From: Ignavibacteria bacterium
GTDB lineage: Bacteria > Bacteroidota > Ignavibacteria > Ignavibacteriales > SURF-24
NCBI GenBank assembly: GCA_025612375.1
Contig: JAAXKN010000005.1
Coordinates: 62,001 to 126,000, forward strand
Direction: 5' to 3'
Length of the DNA: 64,000 bases
Shown here: in pieces, positions 39,918-48,971 of the stretch
Position numbering within the stretch: position 1 is the stretch's first letter
Layout: each line of letters starts with the position of its first letter
Notes under the pieces: generated by a model
Told to the model about the DNA's origin: nothing
The model's database searches: none
The model's input: only the letters and a program-made list of their open reading frames with translations
Made by a program: the position numbers and the translations under genes

Positions 39918-40577
39918 TTAGAACATGTATGTAAGGCCGAGTCTTATTCCGGCTGAAATTGAGTTCATATTTACATCTTCATTAGCTATGTTATTGTAGG
40001 CCAGCCTTGTATTGCCGCTTTTAGGCGTGCCTATAAAATCCATTCTTATTAGCCCCTGGATGTTTGCATAAAGGTTGCCGCCAAGCGACGTGCTTCCGTC
40101 GGCCTTAAGGAGGAGTCCTATGCCTGAAGATGTGTAGTTCACGGCAGAAGAATAGTAGGAAAGAGTCTCATCCACCGATGCCAGCCTGTAGCCCGCGCCG
40201 CCGCCGAACTTAAACTTGTAGCCATTCCCGTTAATGACATAATATGCCATTAGTGAAGGCATATGAATGGTGTAGGAAATGTCGTATTTACCCGCCTTGA
40301 AGTTTACCGTATTGTAGGAAGACACGGCAAGCGCGTACTCAACTCCCATCTGGAAGTGCTCTGAGATCTGGCGCCCCACTTCGCCGTAGAATTCCACGTT
40401 TGTGTTTACGGAAGAACGCTGATCCTCACTTGTGGCAAAACTCGCATTAATATAATCATTAAGCGAGGGCGTTGCGCTCATGTCTATGCCCATTCCGGCG
40501 TTGATTTCGAAAAGCTGACTCTGGGCATTTGCCCTGACTGAAAACAGCAGAAGAACAAAAAATATTATCCTTTTCAT
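39918..40577 (-). CDS. Outer-membrane beta-barrel protein of unknown function
   Basis: A 219-residue protein with a signal peptide (MKRIIFFVLLLFSVRANAQ, cleavage about 19). Strands follow of alternating polar and aromatic residues, ending in GIRLGLTYMF, with the terminal Phe usual for outer-membrane barrels. It looks like an 8-10-strand porin-like or OmpX-type barrel. The start overlaps the flippase-like gene stop by 4 bases. Confidence 0.72.
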   Translation of the reverse strand: MKRIIFFVLLLFSVRANAQSQLFEINAGMGIDMSATPSLNDYINASFATSEDQRSSVNTNVEFYGEVGRQISEHFQMGVEYALAVSSYNTVNFKAGKYDISYTIHMPSLMAYYVINGNGYKFKFGGGAGYRLASVDETLSYYSSAVNYTSSGIGLLLKADGSTSLGGNLYANIQGLIRMDFIGTPKSGNTRLAYNNIANEDVNMNSISAGIRLGLTYMF

Positions 40578-41689
40578 AAGCTGTCCATGTTAGTTTCGAT
40601 AAAATCTACCAGTTTTTCCTTTTTACCGCTTTTCTTTGAATACCTGTAATTAAGAAAGAAGAAAAAGAAGAGTGCCGCAACAATAAAAACAATCGTGGAA
40701 ACGGCGTGGTTTAAGACCGCATAGGCAAGCCCCATCTCGCTCGTAAATCCGAATAAGATCACAAGGGCCGTCTGCGTAATAACGTGATATGAACCTGTAC
40801 CGCCGGGAGTAGGTATTACAACGCCAAGCGAGCTGATTGCCATAAGCACCCAGGCCGTGGTAAAGCCTACGTCCTTCATGTTCTGCATCCCGAGGCACAA
40901 AAACCCCAGATAAGCGTTGAGTGAATAGGCCAGTATAATTGATGCCGTAAGAAGAACCGTATAAATGATGTTATCAAAGCCCTTGAGGCTCGCAAAGCCT
41001 TCAATGAGCATGCTGAAAATATTAGCCAGCTTGTGGGCTGTTTTCAGTGAAATGCGGCTTACCAGCTTAAGTATTATGCTGTAAAATTTTTCCTTGAACT
41101 TTATAACCAGGAACAGGAATATAATTACCCCCGCCATAAAAACTGAAGCCAGGTAAAGACTTGATTTAAGCCATGGGAAGCTTTCATAAAGGTTGCCGTG
41201 ATAAATAAACACGCTTATCAGCAAGGCCGCAATAAATGCCACCACGTCAATTACCCTTTCAACAACCACCGTCCCGAACATCGAGGTCCCGGAAAGCTCC
41301 TCCCAGCGCCCTAAAAGCACTGCACGCGAGACTTCGCCCAGGCGGGGTATAACGCAGTTTACGCCGTAGCCCACCATGAGTGAGCCAAAAAGATTTACTA
41401 CCGAGGCCCCGGGTTTAACGGATCTCAAGATAACCTTCCAGCGCACGGCACGCAAAAAGTGGGAAAACAAAAGAGATACTATAAGTACAAGAACCCAGTG
41501 CCACTGGGTTTTGCCTATAATTCCCATGACATCACGGAAGCGGACACCATAGAAGGCTATATAAAGAAAAATCCCCGTCAGTATGAAGGAGAATATTATG
41601 CCGGCAAACCTTCTTGCCTTAGCTTTATTCCCCTTGACCGGTGTAGTCTTATCTGAGGTCAATAACTTCACTTCCTTTAGGTGTTTCAA
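40574..41689 (-). CDS. Lysylphosphatidylglycerol synthase-like/flippase integral membrane protein (UPF0104)
   Basis: A 371-residue protein with about nine helices; the segment GVNCVIPRLGEVSRAVLL (about 108-125) and the later TPGGTGSYHVI match the UPF0104/MprF-N family. Such proteins flip or transfer lipids; the substrate is unknown here. The start at 41689 overlaps lolA by 41 bases. A TTG at 41662, preceded by AAGGAAG, is an alternative that reduces the overlap. The tail is basic. Confidence 0.8.
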   Translation of the reverse strand: MKHLKEVKLLTSDKTTPVKGNKAKARRFAGIIFSFILTGIFLYIAFYGVRFRDVMGIIGKTQWHWVLVLIVSLLFSHFLRAVRWKVILRSVKPGASVVNLFGSLMVGYGVNCVIPRLGEVSRAVLLGRWEELSGTSMFGTVVVERVIDVVAFIAALLISVFIYHGNLYESFPWLKSSLYLASVFMAGVIIFLFLVIKFKEKFYSIILKLVSRISLKTAHKLANIFSMLIEGFASLKGFDNIIYTVLLTASIILAYSLNAYLGFLCLGMQNMKDVGFTTAWVLMAISSLGVVIPTPGGTGSYHVITQTALVILFGFTSEMGLAYAVLNHAVSTIVFIVAALFFFFFLNYRYSKKSGKKEKLVDFIETNMDSL

Positions 41690-42278
41690 AGGTGAACATG
41701 CCGGAATTAAGCTGCGGGTTTACCTTGATGTTGGAAAGCTCAAAAGCATATACTGCTCCCGACTTGTCCGTAACCTCGGCTTTCCTTACCATGCTGCTGT
41801 TGTCTGCCCAGATCCTGACAGATTTGAAGTTTCCTCTTCCCCCTTTGGAATTAAGGCGGATAACTTCGCACCTTGTGCCGCTTACCATTTCTGAGGGAAG
41901 TGACTCCACACTGCTGTTTGCAGGGTAGTCGAAAAGAAGCTGCCTGAGTGAAAATGACGAAGCGTCGCTGCTGTTGACGTCATTAATTATTACTTTCTTG
42001 TTCTTTTTATTGTAGCTCCAGACGGTACTGCCGTCGGATACAAATTCAAGGCCGCGGAATTCTATCCTGTACTTATTGTCTTTCTGGAAGTATAGCCTGC
42101 CCTTTGCCGAGGAAAGCTGCCTGTCCTTTGAAAGCGCGCCTGTCTGTACAAAGTCGGCCGTAAGTGTGCTGATCGATTTATACTTGTTCTGCAGGTTTTT
42201 CAATACCTGATTACTTTGTGCAAAGAGCATAAAAGGGATCAGTGAAAAAATTAAAACTGCTGAAGTTTTCTTAAACAT
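41649..42278 (-). CDS. lolA: Outer-membrane lipoprotein carrier LolA
   Basis: A 209-residue protein with a signal peptide (MFKKTSAVLIFSLIPFMLFA, about 20) and an unclosed-barrel periplasmic carrier pattern. The LolA features are TLTADFVQTG near 40, KGRLYFQKDNKYRIEF at about 65-80 and GSTVWSYNKKNKKVII near 85-100. It ferries lipoproteins from LolCDE to the outer membrane, consistent with the many lipoproteins in the window. It follows ftsK by 40 bases. Confidence 0.88.
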   Translation of the reverse strand: MFKKTSAVLIFSLIPFMLFAQSNQVLKNLQNKYKSISTLTADFVQTGALSKDRQLSSAKGRLYFQKDNKYRIEFRGLEFVSDGSTVWSYNKKNKKVIINDVNSSDASSFSLRQLLFDYPANSSVESLPSEMVSGTRCEVIRLNSKGGRGNFKSVRIWADNSSMVRKAEVTDKSGAVYAFELSNIKVNPQLNSGMFTFETPKGSEVIDLR

Positions 42279-42318
42279 TTTTCTGACTCTGAAATTTCTG
42301 CTTTAATATATTATTGTT

Positions 42319-44802
42319 TTATAAAGCTCTTAATATTGTTTCAAGCTGTTCTTCATCTTCAATTAAGACCGCCCTTACCTTGCTTCCGTCTGCGCCTCCA
42401 ACAATGCCTGCTTCTTCAAGCTGGTCTACAATTCTGGCCGCACGGGAGTATCCTAGTTTAAGCCTTCTCTGAAGAAGAGAAACCGAGCCCTGCTGATGCC
42501 TTACAATTACACGGGCGGCATCTTCGAACATCGGGTCTTTATCGGCAAGAAATTCCCCCTGCGCTTCTTTTTTCTTCTCGTATAAAGAAGGAAGGAAGTA
42601 GCGTTTTGAGAACCCTTCCTGCGAATAAATGTAATTTGTAATTTTCTCCACTTCGTCGGTGGAGATAAAAGCATTCTGGATTCTGATCGGCTTCGGGGTT
42701 CCGCTCGGCAGGAAGAGCATATCGCCGCGTCCTAAGAGCTGCTCGGCGCCGTTCATGTCCAGAATTGTACGTGAATCTATTTTTGTGGCTACCTGGTAGG
42801 CCACGCGGGCCGAGAAGTTAGCCTTAATAACACCCGTAATAACGTTAACCGAAGGCCTCTGTGTTGCAAGCACCAGATGAATGCCTACGGCTCTTGCCAG
42901 CTGTGCCAGGCGCGCAATAGGCTCTTCAACCTCTTTGCCCGCCGTAATCATAAGATCTGCAAGCTCATCAATAATCACTACTATATAGGGAAGCTTGTAG
43001 TGCTGCATGTCCTCGGTATCCTTGGGCTTGCGCTTTGGATCTGATACCTTCAGGTTATAGTCCACAATGTTCCTTACACCCGCCTTAGCAAGCTTATTAT
43101 AGCGCTTTTCCATCTCATATTCAACAGATTTCAGGGCAAGCAGGGCGTTCTGCGGACTTGTTATTATCTCTTCTTCCAGGTCGGGAGAAACGGCAAGAAA
43201 ATGCTTATTTAATTTCCCGTAGAAGGAAAGCTCAATTTTCTTCGGGTCCACAATTACAAACTTTACATCCGAGGGATCTTTTGCGTACAGAAGGCTTGTA
43301 ATTATCATGTTTATACCGACGCTTTTGCCCGATCCGGTGGAGCCTGCAATAAGCATGTGCGGCATCTTGGCAAGATCAGTAATATAGACCTCGCCGGCAA
43401 TGGTTTTTCCAAGTGCAAGCGGAAGTTCAGCCTTAACATCGTTTATCTTTGCTATTGCGGAGCGGGCATTTACTAGTGCCGCCTCGGCATTCGGTATTTC
43501 AACGCCTATTGCGCTTTTGCCCGGAATAGGGGCAATAATTCTAATTCCGCGTGCTGCAAGTGCAAGGGCTATGTCGTTTTCAAGGCTTACAATACGGCTG
43601 ATCTTAACTCCCGGCGAAGGGACAATCTCATACAAAGTAACAACAGGTCCCGGGGTAACGGTTATGTCTTCAATTTTTATGTCGAAAAGGGCCAGTTTTT
43701 CTTTCAGGAGCTCGGCATTTCTTTTCAGTTCTTCTTCAGCCACCTTGTAGCTTTCTTCAGGAGCCTGATCCAGAAGCGCCAGGGATGGCTTTTTATATGG
43801 AATTGTTTCTTCCCACTGGTTCGGAAGCTTTGCTTCCTCATCCTTGTCAATTACGTCTTCAGGAATGTCGGTAAATTTCTTTTTTTCTTCCTTTTTCCCC
43901 GTTTCCTTTACAGGAACTTCCCCGTCTAAGAGCACCTGGGGCACATGGTCTTCCACGGCTTCCAGCTCGGGCTCATTTGAACGGACAATTTTAATTGTGG
44001 TTTCTTCTTCCTCTTCTCCTGCGGCCAGCATAGGATCTTCAGAAACGTCCTCAATGTCCAGCTTCTGAGGCTTCTGTTTCTTAGGCTTTTCCGCCTTGAG
44101 GTTTTTAATTTTCTCCAGGTTCCCGGCAGTCTTCGATTCCTTTTTCTCCTGCAGGTTTTCCTTTGCTTTTTCAAGCATCGCCTCTGAATGCTCAAAAAGG
44201 CTCCTGAAGAACTGAAGGATGGGGCCCAGTTTTACGTCAAAGGCAATTATAAGTGTAACGAGCATTAAGGTGGAGATAAGTATAAGGCTTCCCAGGCCTC
44301 CAAGCATTTTGCCTAAAGAGATACCGAGGAATCCACCGGCGTTGCCCGAGAGCTCATTGACGTCGCGGAAAAGGTTAAGCTTAAAGCGCAGTACGCCGAA
44401 AAACGAGGAAATGAGTGCCCCCGAGGCCAGAAGGAAATTTGAGAGATTTAAGGCCAGGCGGTAGTTTCTGCTTACGGCAATTGAATAGCCCCAGATAAAA
44501 AGGATCACGGGGAAAACGACGGAACTAAAGCCGAAAATTGAGTTAACGAGAAACGAGGCTACATAAGCCCCGGCAAGCCCCACCAGGTTGTGTGTAGACT
44601 GGCTTCTTTCTGCCGAGACATCTGAGAGGCTGTTTGTAAGGAAAGCCTCGTCCGCGGCCGAATAAGAAATAATACTCAGCAGTATAAGCAGGGAAAAAAC
44701 CACAAGAAAAATACCGAGTATCTTCTGTTTTTTTTCCATGGAGATTTTAAAATAGTTTTCTCCCTTTGCAGGTGAGCTGCCGGTCTTTTTCTTTACTGCC
44801 AT
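42319..44802 (-). CDS. ftsK: DNA translocase FtsK/SpoIIIE
   Basis: An 827-residue protein. N-terminal membrane segments (about 20-195, four or five helices) lead to a charged linker rich in Glu/Lys (about 200-340). The translocase motor follows (about 345-760), with Walker A AGSTGSGKSVG and Walker B VVIIDELADLM. NGAEQLLGRGDMLFLPSG and a gamma winged-helix end (SVSLLQRRLKLGYSRAARI) complete it. It pumps chromosome dimers clear of the septum and activates Xer recombination. The linker is short compared with E. coli FtsK. Confidence 0.96.
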   Translation of the reverse strand: MAVKKKTGSSPAKGENYFKISMEKKQKILGIFLVVFSLLILLSIISYSAADEAFLTNSLSDVSAERSQSTHNLVGLAGAYVASFLVNSIFGFSSVVFPVILFIWGYSIAVSRNYRLALNLSNFLLASGALISSFFGVLRFKLNLFRDVNELSGNAGGFLGISLGKMLGGLGSLILISTLMLVTLIIAFDVKLGPILQFFRSLFEHSEAMLEKAKENLQEKKESKTAGNLEKIKNLKAEKPKKQKPQKLDIEDVSEDPMLAAGEEEEETTIKIVRSNEPELEAVEDHVPQVLLDGEVPVKETGKKEEKKKFTDIPEDVIDKDEEAKLPNQWEETIPYKKPSLALLDQAPEESYKVAEEELKRNAELLKEKLALFDIKIEDITVTPGPVVTLYEIVPSPGVKISRIVSLENDIALALAARGIRIIAPIPGKSAIGVEIPNAEAALVNARSAIAKINDVKAELPLALGKTIAGEVYITDLAKMPHMLIAGSTGSGKSVGINMIITSLLYAKDPSDVKFVIVDPKKIELSFYGKLNKHFLAVSPDLEEEIITSPQNALLALKSVEYEMEKRYNKLAKAGVRNIVDYNLKVSDPKRKPKDTEDMQHYKLPYIVVIIDELADLMITAGKEVEEPIARLAQLARAVGIHLVLATQRPSVNVITGVIKANFSARVAYQVATKIDSRTILDMNGAEQLLGRGDMLFLPSGTPKPIRIQNAFISTDEVEKITNYIYSQEGFSKRYFLPSLYEKKKEAQGEFLADKDPMFEDAARVIVRHQQGSVSLLQRRLKLGYSRAARIVDQLEEAGIVGGADGSKVRAVLIEDEEQLETILRAL

Positions 44803-44818
44803 TATTCTAAATACTCAA

Positions 44819-45568
44819 TTAGCCCTGAAATTCGTTAGTACGGGGCTTATTCAGGATTTTTACCATTCCGCCCGTAAAATAAGGTATGACTTCCATACCG
44901 CCTGCCTTGGCGCAGAATGCAATATCCTGTTCAAACCCGTTTTCAATGAGCAACTTCCCGTGTTCGCATTCGGCAAGTATTTTATGAATGCTTTTTCCAT
45001 AGGATTTGCTTAAGACCACGCTGGCCCTGGAGGAATCCGTAAGTTCCACGTCTTCTTTGAGTTTCTGAATTTCCGTTACCAGCTTCCCGGCACATATGGT
45101 GTCATCAATGCAGAAACTCCCATTGCGCCCTGAGCAGACGATTTCAACATCCTTACCGAGCTCAAAAAGGTGCTGAGCAATGCTTTGTATGTTCTGAAAG
45201 GAACAGATATAGAGATTTTCCGAAAACTTTGCCCTGACAATAGCTTTCGAACCGTTTGTAGTAAAAAGAATTATAGATTTACCGGCTACAACCTCGTGCG
45301 TGTATTCAAAAGGAGAATTTCCGAGCTGAAAACCTTCGATCTTTTTTGTGTTCCGCTCACCGCCCAGAAGCGTCTGTCCTCCGAAAGCATTCCCTGAGAC
45401 TTTCATCGCAAACTCAATTGAATTTACGGGAATAACTTCTCTTGCTCCGTTAAAAAGAGCAGTAACAATTGTTGTAGTGGCTCTAAGGACATCAATAACA
45501 ACTGAAGTTTTACCTGAAAAGTAAAGCTCGTCGGTTTGTGAGGGTGAAAAATGTACGTTTAGTTTCAT
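44819..45568 (-). CDS. comB: 2-phosphosulfolactate phosphatase ComB-like
   Basis: A 249-residue protein with the ComB pattern: VVIDVLRATTTIVTALFNGA (about 23-42), GGERNTKKIEGFQLGNSP (about 73-90), TTNGSKA (about 103-109) and the end FCAKAGGMEVIPYF. ComB removes phosphate from 2-phospho-3-sulfolactate in coenzyme M synthesis, but the family is common in bacteria without that pathway, where its job is unclear. It starts 16 bases past the ftsK start-distal region and seems to be co-transcribed with ftsK. Confidence 0.85.
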   Translation of the reverse strand: MKLNVHFSPSQTDELYFSGKTSVVIDVLRATTTIVTALFNGAREVIPVNSIEFAMKVSGNAFGGQTLLGGERNTKKIEGFQLGNSPFEYTHEVVAGKSIILFTTNGSKAIVRAKFSENLYICSFQNIQSIAQHLFELGKDVEIVCSGRNGSFCIDDTICAGKLVTEIQKLKEDVELTDSSRASVVLSKSYGKSIHKILAECEHGKLLIENGFEQDIAFCAKAGGMEVIPYFTGGMVKILNKPRTNEFQG

Positions 45569-45674
45569 AGTCTTTAAGTTTAATGTTCAATTCCGGTACT
45601 TTGTAATCAAATCTTAGCGTTAATTTCGGAAATATTCACTGATTATAGACAGGCATCACCGCTAAAGATAACCG

Positions 45675-45699
45675 GGCATACGCCTCAGAGGCGCATGCC
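45675..45699 (-). terminator. Hairpin after gcvT
   Basis: GGCAT-A-CGCCTC and GAGGCG-C-ATGCC form an almost perfect hairpin, 19 bases past the gcvT stop on the minus strand. It lacks a T-run, so it may be a REP-like stem or a weak terminator. Confidence 0.4.
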
Positions 45700-45717
45700 A
45701 CAAAATACAAATTAATT

Positions 45718-46803
45718 TTATTTTTTTACAAAAGGAAGTTTTACGAGCTGTGCCGGGATCTCTTTTCCCCTGATGAGGAAATTAACCTGGGCATCTTCCT
45801 TTACGTATTCCGCGTCAACATAACCCATGGCAATAGGCTTTTCCAGCACAGGGCTTACGGTTCCGCTTGTTACGCAGCCGACTTTCTTTCCGTCAACTGT
45901 AAGCTCATAGCCCTGGCGCGGGAAAGCTTTTTCATCTGAAACCATTGCAACGAGCTTTCTTTTAAGTCCTTCAGCTTTAACTTTTAAGAGAACGTCCTTT
46001 GCAATAAAGTCACTGGGCTTGTTAAGTTTTGTAATCCAGCCAAGTCCTGCTTCAAGAGGGTTTGTAGTCTGGTCTATGTCGTGCCCGTAGAGGCAGAAGC
46101 CCATTTCAAGGCGCAGTGAATCTCTTGCACCCAGGCCCACGGGCTGAATGTCAAATTCCTTACCGGCTTCAAAAAGCTTATTCCACACGTTTTCGGCAAC
46201 TTTAGTATCGCCCTTGAAATAGAGTTCATATCCCAGTTCTCCTGTGTAGCCAGTGCGTGAGACTATCATGTCTACGCCTGCAACTTTAGCCTTGAAGAAG
46301 TGGTAGTACTCCAGATCGATCTTTTTGTCGCAGAGTTTCTGCACTGTTTCCAGCGATTTAGGGCCCTGGACGGCAAGAAGAGAATATTCATCGCTTTCGT
46401 CGAGGATTTCGACGCCGAAGGTGTTGTTTTCCTTCATCCAGTTGTAATCCTTATCCTTGTTGGATGCGTTTACAACGAGCATGAATTCCTCATCGGAAAC
46501 TTTGTAGACCAGGAGGTCATCTACGATGCCGCCATTGGCGTAGCACATAGCTGAATACTGAACCCTGCCCGGTGTAAGCTTTGAGGCGTCGTTAACAGTA
46601 ATATACTGCACGAAATCCAGCGCCTTTTGGCCCTTAATAAAAACTTCGCCCATGTGAGAAACGTCAAAAACACCCACCGAATTTCTTACCGCCTTATGTT
46701 CGGCGATAATGGAGCTGTACTGCACAGGCATCATATAGCCTGCGAAGTCGATTAGTTTGGCGCCCAGATTTTCGTGAACCTGGAATAATGTGGTCTTTTT
46801 CAT
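45718..46803 (-). CDS. gcvT: Glycine cleavage system T protein (aminomethyltransferase)
   Basis: A 361-residue protein from the ATG at 46803, which follows GAAGGA and the transaldolase stop by 11 bases; the longer frame to 46836 would overlap that gene and adds an unusual leader. GVFDVSHMGEV, VQYSAMCYANGGIVDDLLVY and the folate-site segment GLGARDSLRLEMGFCLYGHD are all typical of GcvT. It transfers the C1 unit from lipoyl-H protein to tetrahydrofolate. The other gcv genes are not adjacent. Confidence 0.95.
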   Translation of the reverse strand: MKKTTLFQVHENLGAKLIDFAGYMMPVQYSSIIAEHKAVRNSVGVFDVSHMGEVFIKGQKALDFVQYITVNDASKLTPGRVQYSAMCYANGGIVDDLLVYKVSDEEFMLVVNASNKDKDYNWMKENNTFGVEILDESDEYSLLAVQGPKSLETVQKLCDKKIDLEYYHFFKAKVAGVDMIVSRTGYTGELGYELYFKGDTKVAENVWNKLFEAGKEFDIQPVGLGARDSLRLEMGFCLYGHDIDQTTNPLEAGLGWITKLNKPSDFIAKDVLLKVKAEGLKRKLVAMVSDEKAFPRQGYELTVDGKKVGCVTSGTVSPVLEKPIAMGYVDAEYVKEDAQVNFLIRGKEIPAQLVKLPFVKK

Positions 46804-46814
46804 ATTTCCTTCAA

Positions 46815-47459
46815 TTATTGGTTCAATTTTTTCCAATCTTTTAAGAAATTCTCCAGGCCGGAGTCGGTCAGGGGATGCTTAAATAACTTGTCTATTACGT
46901 TAAAGGGCATGGTTGCAACGTCGGCGCCGATGAGCGCTGCATCAACAAGGTGCAGGGGGTGGCGTATGGAGGCAACCAGAACCTCGGTCTTAAAGCCGTA
47001 GTTGCGGTAGATCTGGACTATCTGGCTAATGAGTTCCATTCCGTCGTGGCTAATATCGTCCAGGCGGCCTACGAAGGGGCTGATGTAAGTTGCCCCGGCC
47101 TTTGCTGCCAGGAGTGCCTGTGAAGGTGAAAAGCAGAGTGTAACGTTTGTATTTATGCCTTCCTGGCTTAAGGTTTTAACGGCTTTAAGGCCTTCTTTAA
47201 TTAAAGGGACCTTAACAACGATATTTTTATGTATCTGTGAAAGCTCGCGGCCTTCTTTTACAATTCCGTCGTAATCGGTAGAAATGACCTCGGCGCTTAC
47301 CGGGCCGTCTACGATCTTAAGGATTTCATCCAGGAGTTGGCGGAAGTTTTTGCCTTCCTTAGCAACCAGGGAGGGGTTAGTAGTAACGCCGTCAAGAATA
47401 CCCAGGGCCGCAGCCTCTTTAATTTCTGAAATACTGGCGGTATCTATGAAAAATTTCAT
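46815..47459 (-). CDS. Transaldolase / fructose-6-phosphate aldolase type
   Basis: A 214-residue TalB-short (FSA) protein. MKFFIDTA starts the first strand, [10 protein letters not shown] gives the substrate loop, the Schiff-base lysine is in [12 protein letters not shown] (about 86) and SPFVGRLDD follows. The short class comprises transaldolase and fructose-6-phosphate aldolase; which activity cannot be read here. It is the first gene of the gcvT transcript; its 5' side is REP-containing intergenic DNA. Confidence 0.9.
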   Translation of the reverse strand: MKFFIDTASISEIKEAAALGILDGVTTNPSLVAKEGKNFRQLLDEILKIVDGPVSAEVISTDYDGIVKEGRELSQIHKNIVVKVPLIKEGLKAVKTLSQEGINTNVTLCFSPSQALLAAKAGATYISPFVGRLDDISHDGMELISQIVQIYRNYGFKTEVLVASIRHPLHLVDAALIGADVATMPFNVIDKLFKHPLTDSGLENFLKDWKKLNQ

Positions 47460-47702
47460 TAGCAGCTCCTCATTTTATAATCATCATGCATATGTCAGGT
47501 GTAAGTCAAATCAAATTGATAACTTATTACCCATAAACGAATTACTAAGGCACAAAGTTACGAAATTCACCGACAAAGTACAAAGCAGTAATGGGGTAAA
47601 GAAGCGATTTGCAGGTTCATTAATTTGGATGGAATTTCAGCCTTTTCCTGATAAAGGGTTCAAAGAGAGCAAATACAATGTATTTCGATTTTGCCAAGAA
47701 AA
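47460..47702. other. Intergenic region before the REP element, no gene seen
   Basis: This 243-base stretch between the transaldolase start and the left REP-like arm shows no convincing coding sequence, hairpin or RNA gene. It includes a CCGACAAAGTACAAAG-type motif of no known meaning and should contain the transaldolase promoter. Confidence 0.3.
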
Positions 47703-47828
47703 ATTGTAAGTCCTTCGAAGAAGGACGTAACCTTAGTAGCCCAGGGTTACAAATCCCCTTTAGGGGATGCCGTAACCCTGGGGAAATGAATCCCCCACCC
47801 CATCCAAGCTCCGGTCAGGAGCGACACA
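47703..47828. repeat. REP-like element, left inverted copy
   Basis: A 126-base element whose reverse complement is nearly identical to 48501-48626. It contains a hairpin GTCCTTC/GAAGGAC and a nested double stem: CCCAGGGTTAC with GTAACCCTGGG (11 bp) enclosing ATCCCC/GGGGAT. It stands just before the transposase stop. Confidence 0.85.
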
Positions 47829-47846
47829 TCTCATGAAGATGATGGG

Positions 47847-48344
47847 TCATTGGTGATAACGATTCATGAGAGATGACATTTCATCCTCAGAAATCCAGGT
47901 AAAGAGGCGTTTTTCATCATAATCCACACCAAAGTCCATGAGGATCTTTGTGTATTCTTCCCTGAAGGACCTGTGCCTGTGGAATTCCTCCTGGCTGAGA
48001 ATATATTTAATTACCTCTTTAGACTGGCTCTTGGAGTATGAGAATGCCCCGTAGCCCGTCTGCCAGGAGAAGAGACTATAATGAAAGGTTTTCTTTATGT
48101 ATCCTGATGAGCATGCCTTTATGTCCCTTACCAGTCCAGAAATAGAGGTATCCGGATATATAGATATGAATATATGCATGTGATCTGGCATTGCCTTTAT
48201 GGCCATCAGCTTAGCGCCCTTATTCTTTACGATCCCTGTAATGTATTTCTCCAGGTGATCAGAAAAAGAAGGGCTTATCCTAAAATTTCTTAATTTGACT
48301 GCAAATACCAGATGGATGTAGATCTGGCTAAATGTTTGCGTCAT
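47847..48344 (-). mobile_element. IS200-like / REP-associated tyrosine transposase (RAYT)
   Basis: A 165-residue Y1 transposase. FSQIYIHLVFAVKLR starts the fold, the HUH metal motif is in AMPDHMHIFISI (His-x-His, about 55-57), and the candidate nucleophile tyrosine lies in KEVIKYILSQEEFH (about 115-125). The gene sits between two 126-base inverted copies of a REP-like element, the arrangement in which RAYT proteins mobilise REPs as single-stranded intermediates. All motifs are present and the frame is intact, so it may be active. Confidence 0.85.
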
Positions 48345-48500
48345 AGCTGCTCCTATTTATGCGGTTTGGAAAGGGATTATGTGGCTTTGGATATGAAACA
48401 ATTTAATCCGGCTGTAATTGCAACTGTGTGAAACGGGGCACAATTATATGTCCCGATCCTGGGTTTGTGTTTTGCCGGATCATGTTTTGATCATGGTTTA

Positions 48501-48626
48501 TGTGTCGCTCCTGATCGGAGCTTGGATGGGGTGGGGGATTCATTTCCCCAGGGTTACGGCATCCCCTAAAGGGGATTTGTAACCCTGGGCTACTAAGGTT
48601 ACGTCCTTCTTCGAAGGACTTACAAT
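48501..48626. repeat. REP-like element, right inverted copy
   Basis: The right partner of 47703-47828, on the opposite strand, with the same nested stems CCCAGGGTTAC ... GTAACCCTGGG and GTCCTTC/GAAGGAC. It also forms the left third of a 348-base direct repeat shared with 51488-51835. Confidence 0.85.
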
Positions 48627-48674
48627 GTGCGTTGTTATAAATGATCACATTTTTTTGATTGAGCATAAATAAGA

Positions 48675-48697
48675 AAGCCGAAGCTGAGCTTCGGCTT
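48675..48697 (-). terminator. Duplicated rng terminator
   Basis: AAGCCGAAGCT and AGCTTCGGCTT form a perfect stem, with T-rich sequence on the minus-strand 3' side. It is a copy of the terminator at 51662-51684, now behind only an rng fragment. Confidence 0.7.
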
Positions 48698-48731
48698 GTT
48701 TGACTGAAATTTAACCGTACTAAAACTTTAT

Positions 48732-48848
48732 TTAACCAATAAATTCCGCCGTTATGTCCTTGCCTGTTTTGGCTGAAAGGAAACGGAATGTTGCAGGATT
48801 GAAATTTTCATCCTCAACAAGTTTGATCTTTACAAAATACTTGAACTG
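48732..48848 (-). pseudogene. Duplicated 3' fragment of rng
   Basis: The last 38 codons and stop of RNase G, identical to the intact gene (51719-51835) but for two substitutions. It has no start and ends abruptly at 48848. It marks the edge of the direct repeat. Confidence 0.9.
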
Positions 48849-48971
48849 TAGTAAGAGCAAGCTGGAGCCAGGAGAATGAATTTCACAAAATCTTTAGATA
48901 ACATAATAAATATTTATCATTTTTCATGGCCTTAACAAGACACTACAGCTCAGTCATGAATACCTTTTTTG

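Larger units (their letters stand above)
48501..48848. repeat. 348-base direct repeat, copy 1 (duplicated rng 3' region)
   Basis: REP element, spacer, terminator (48675-48697) and the last 117 bases of rng (48732-48848) are repeated at 51488-51835, offset exactly 2,987 bases. From 48627 on, 220 of 222 bases are identical. The similarity stops at TTGAACTG in both copies. The remainder of the 48345-48971 gap (to the next gene) shows no gene. Confidence 0.9.

Noticed and set aside
47284-47709. Plus-strand 141-codon frame across the transaldolase start
   Set aside because: Antisense to a certain gene for half its length, then continues into AT-rich intergenic DNA.
48403-48666. 87-codon open frame beginning MLNQKNVIIYNN
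   Set aside because: It lies inside the REP element and direct repeat; its relative at 51438-51653 differs by frame-disrupting changes and the sequence reads as hairpin DNA.
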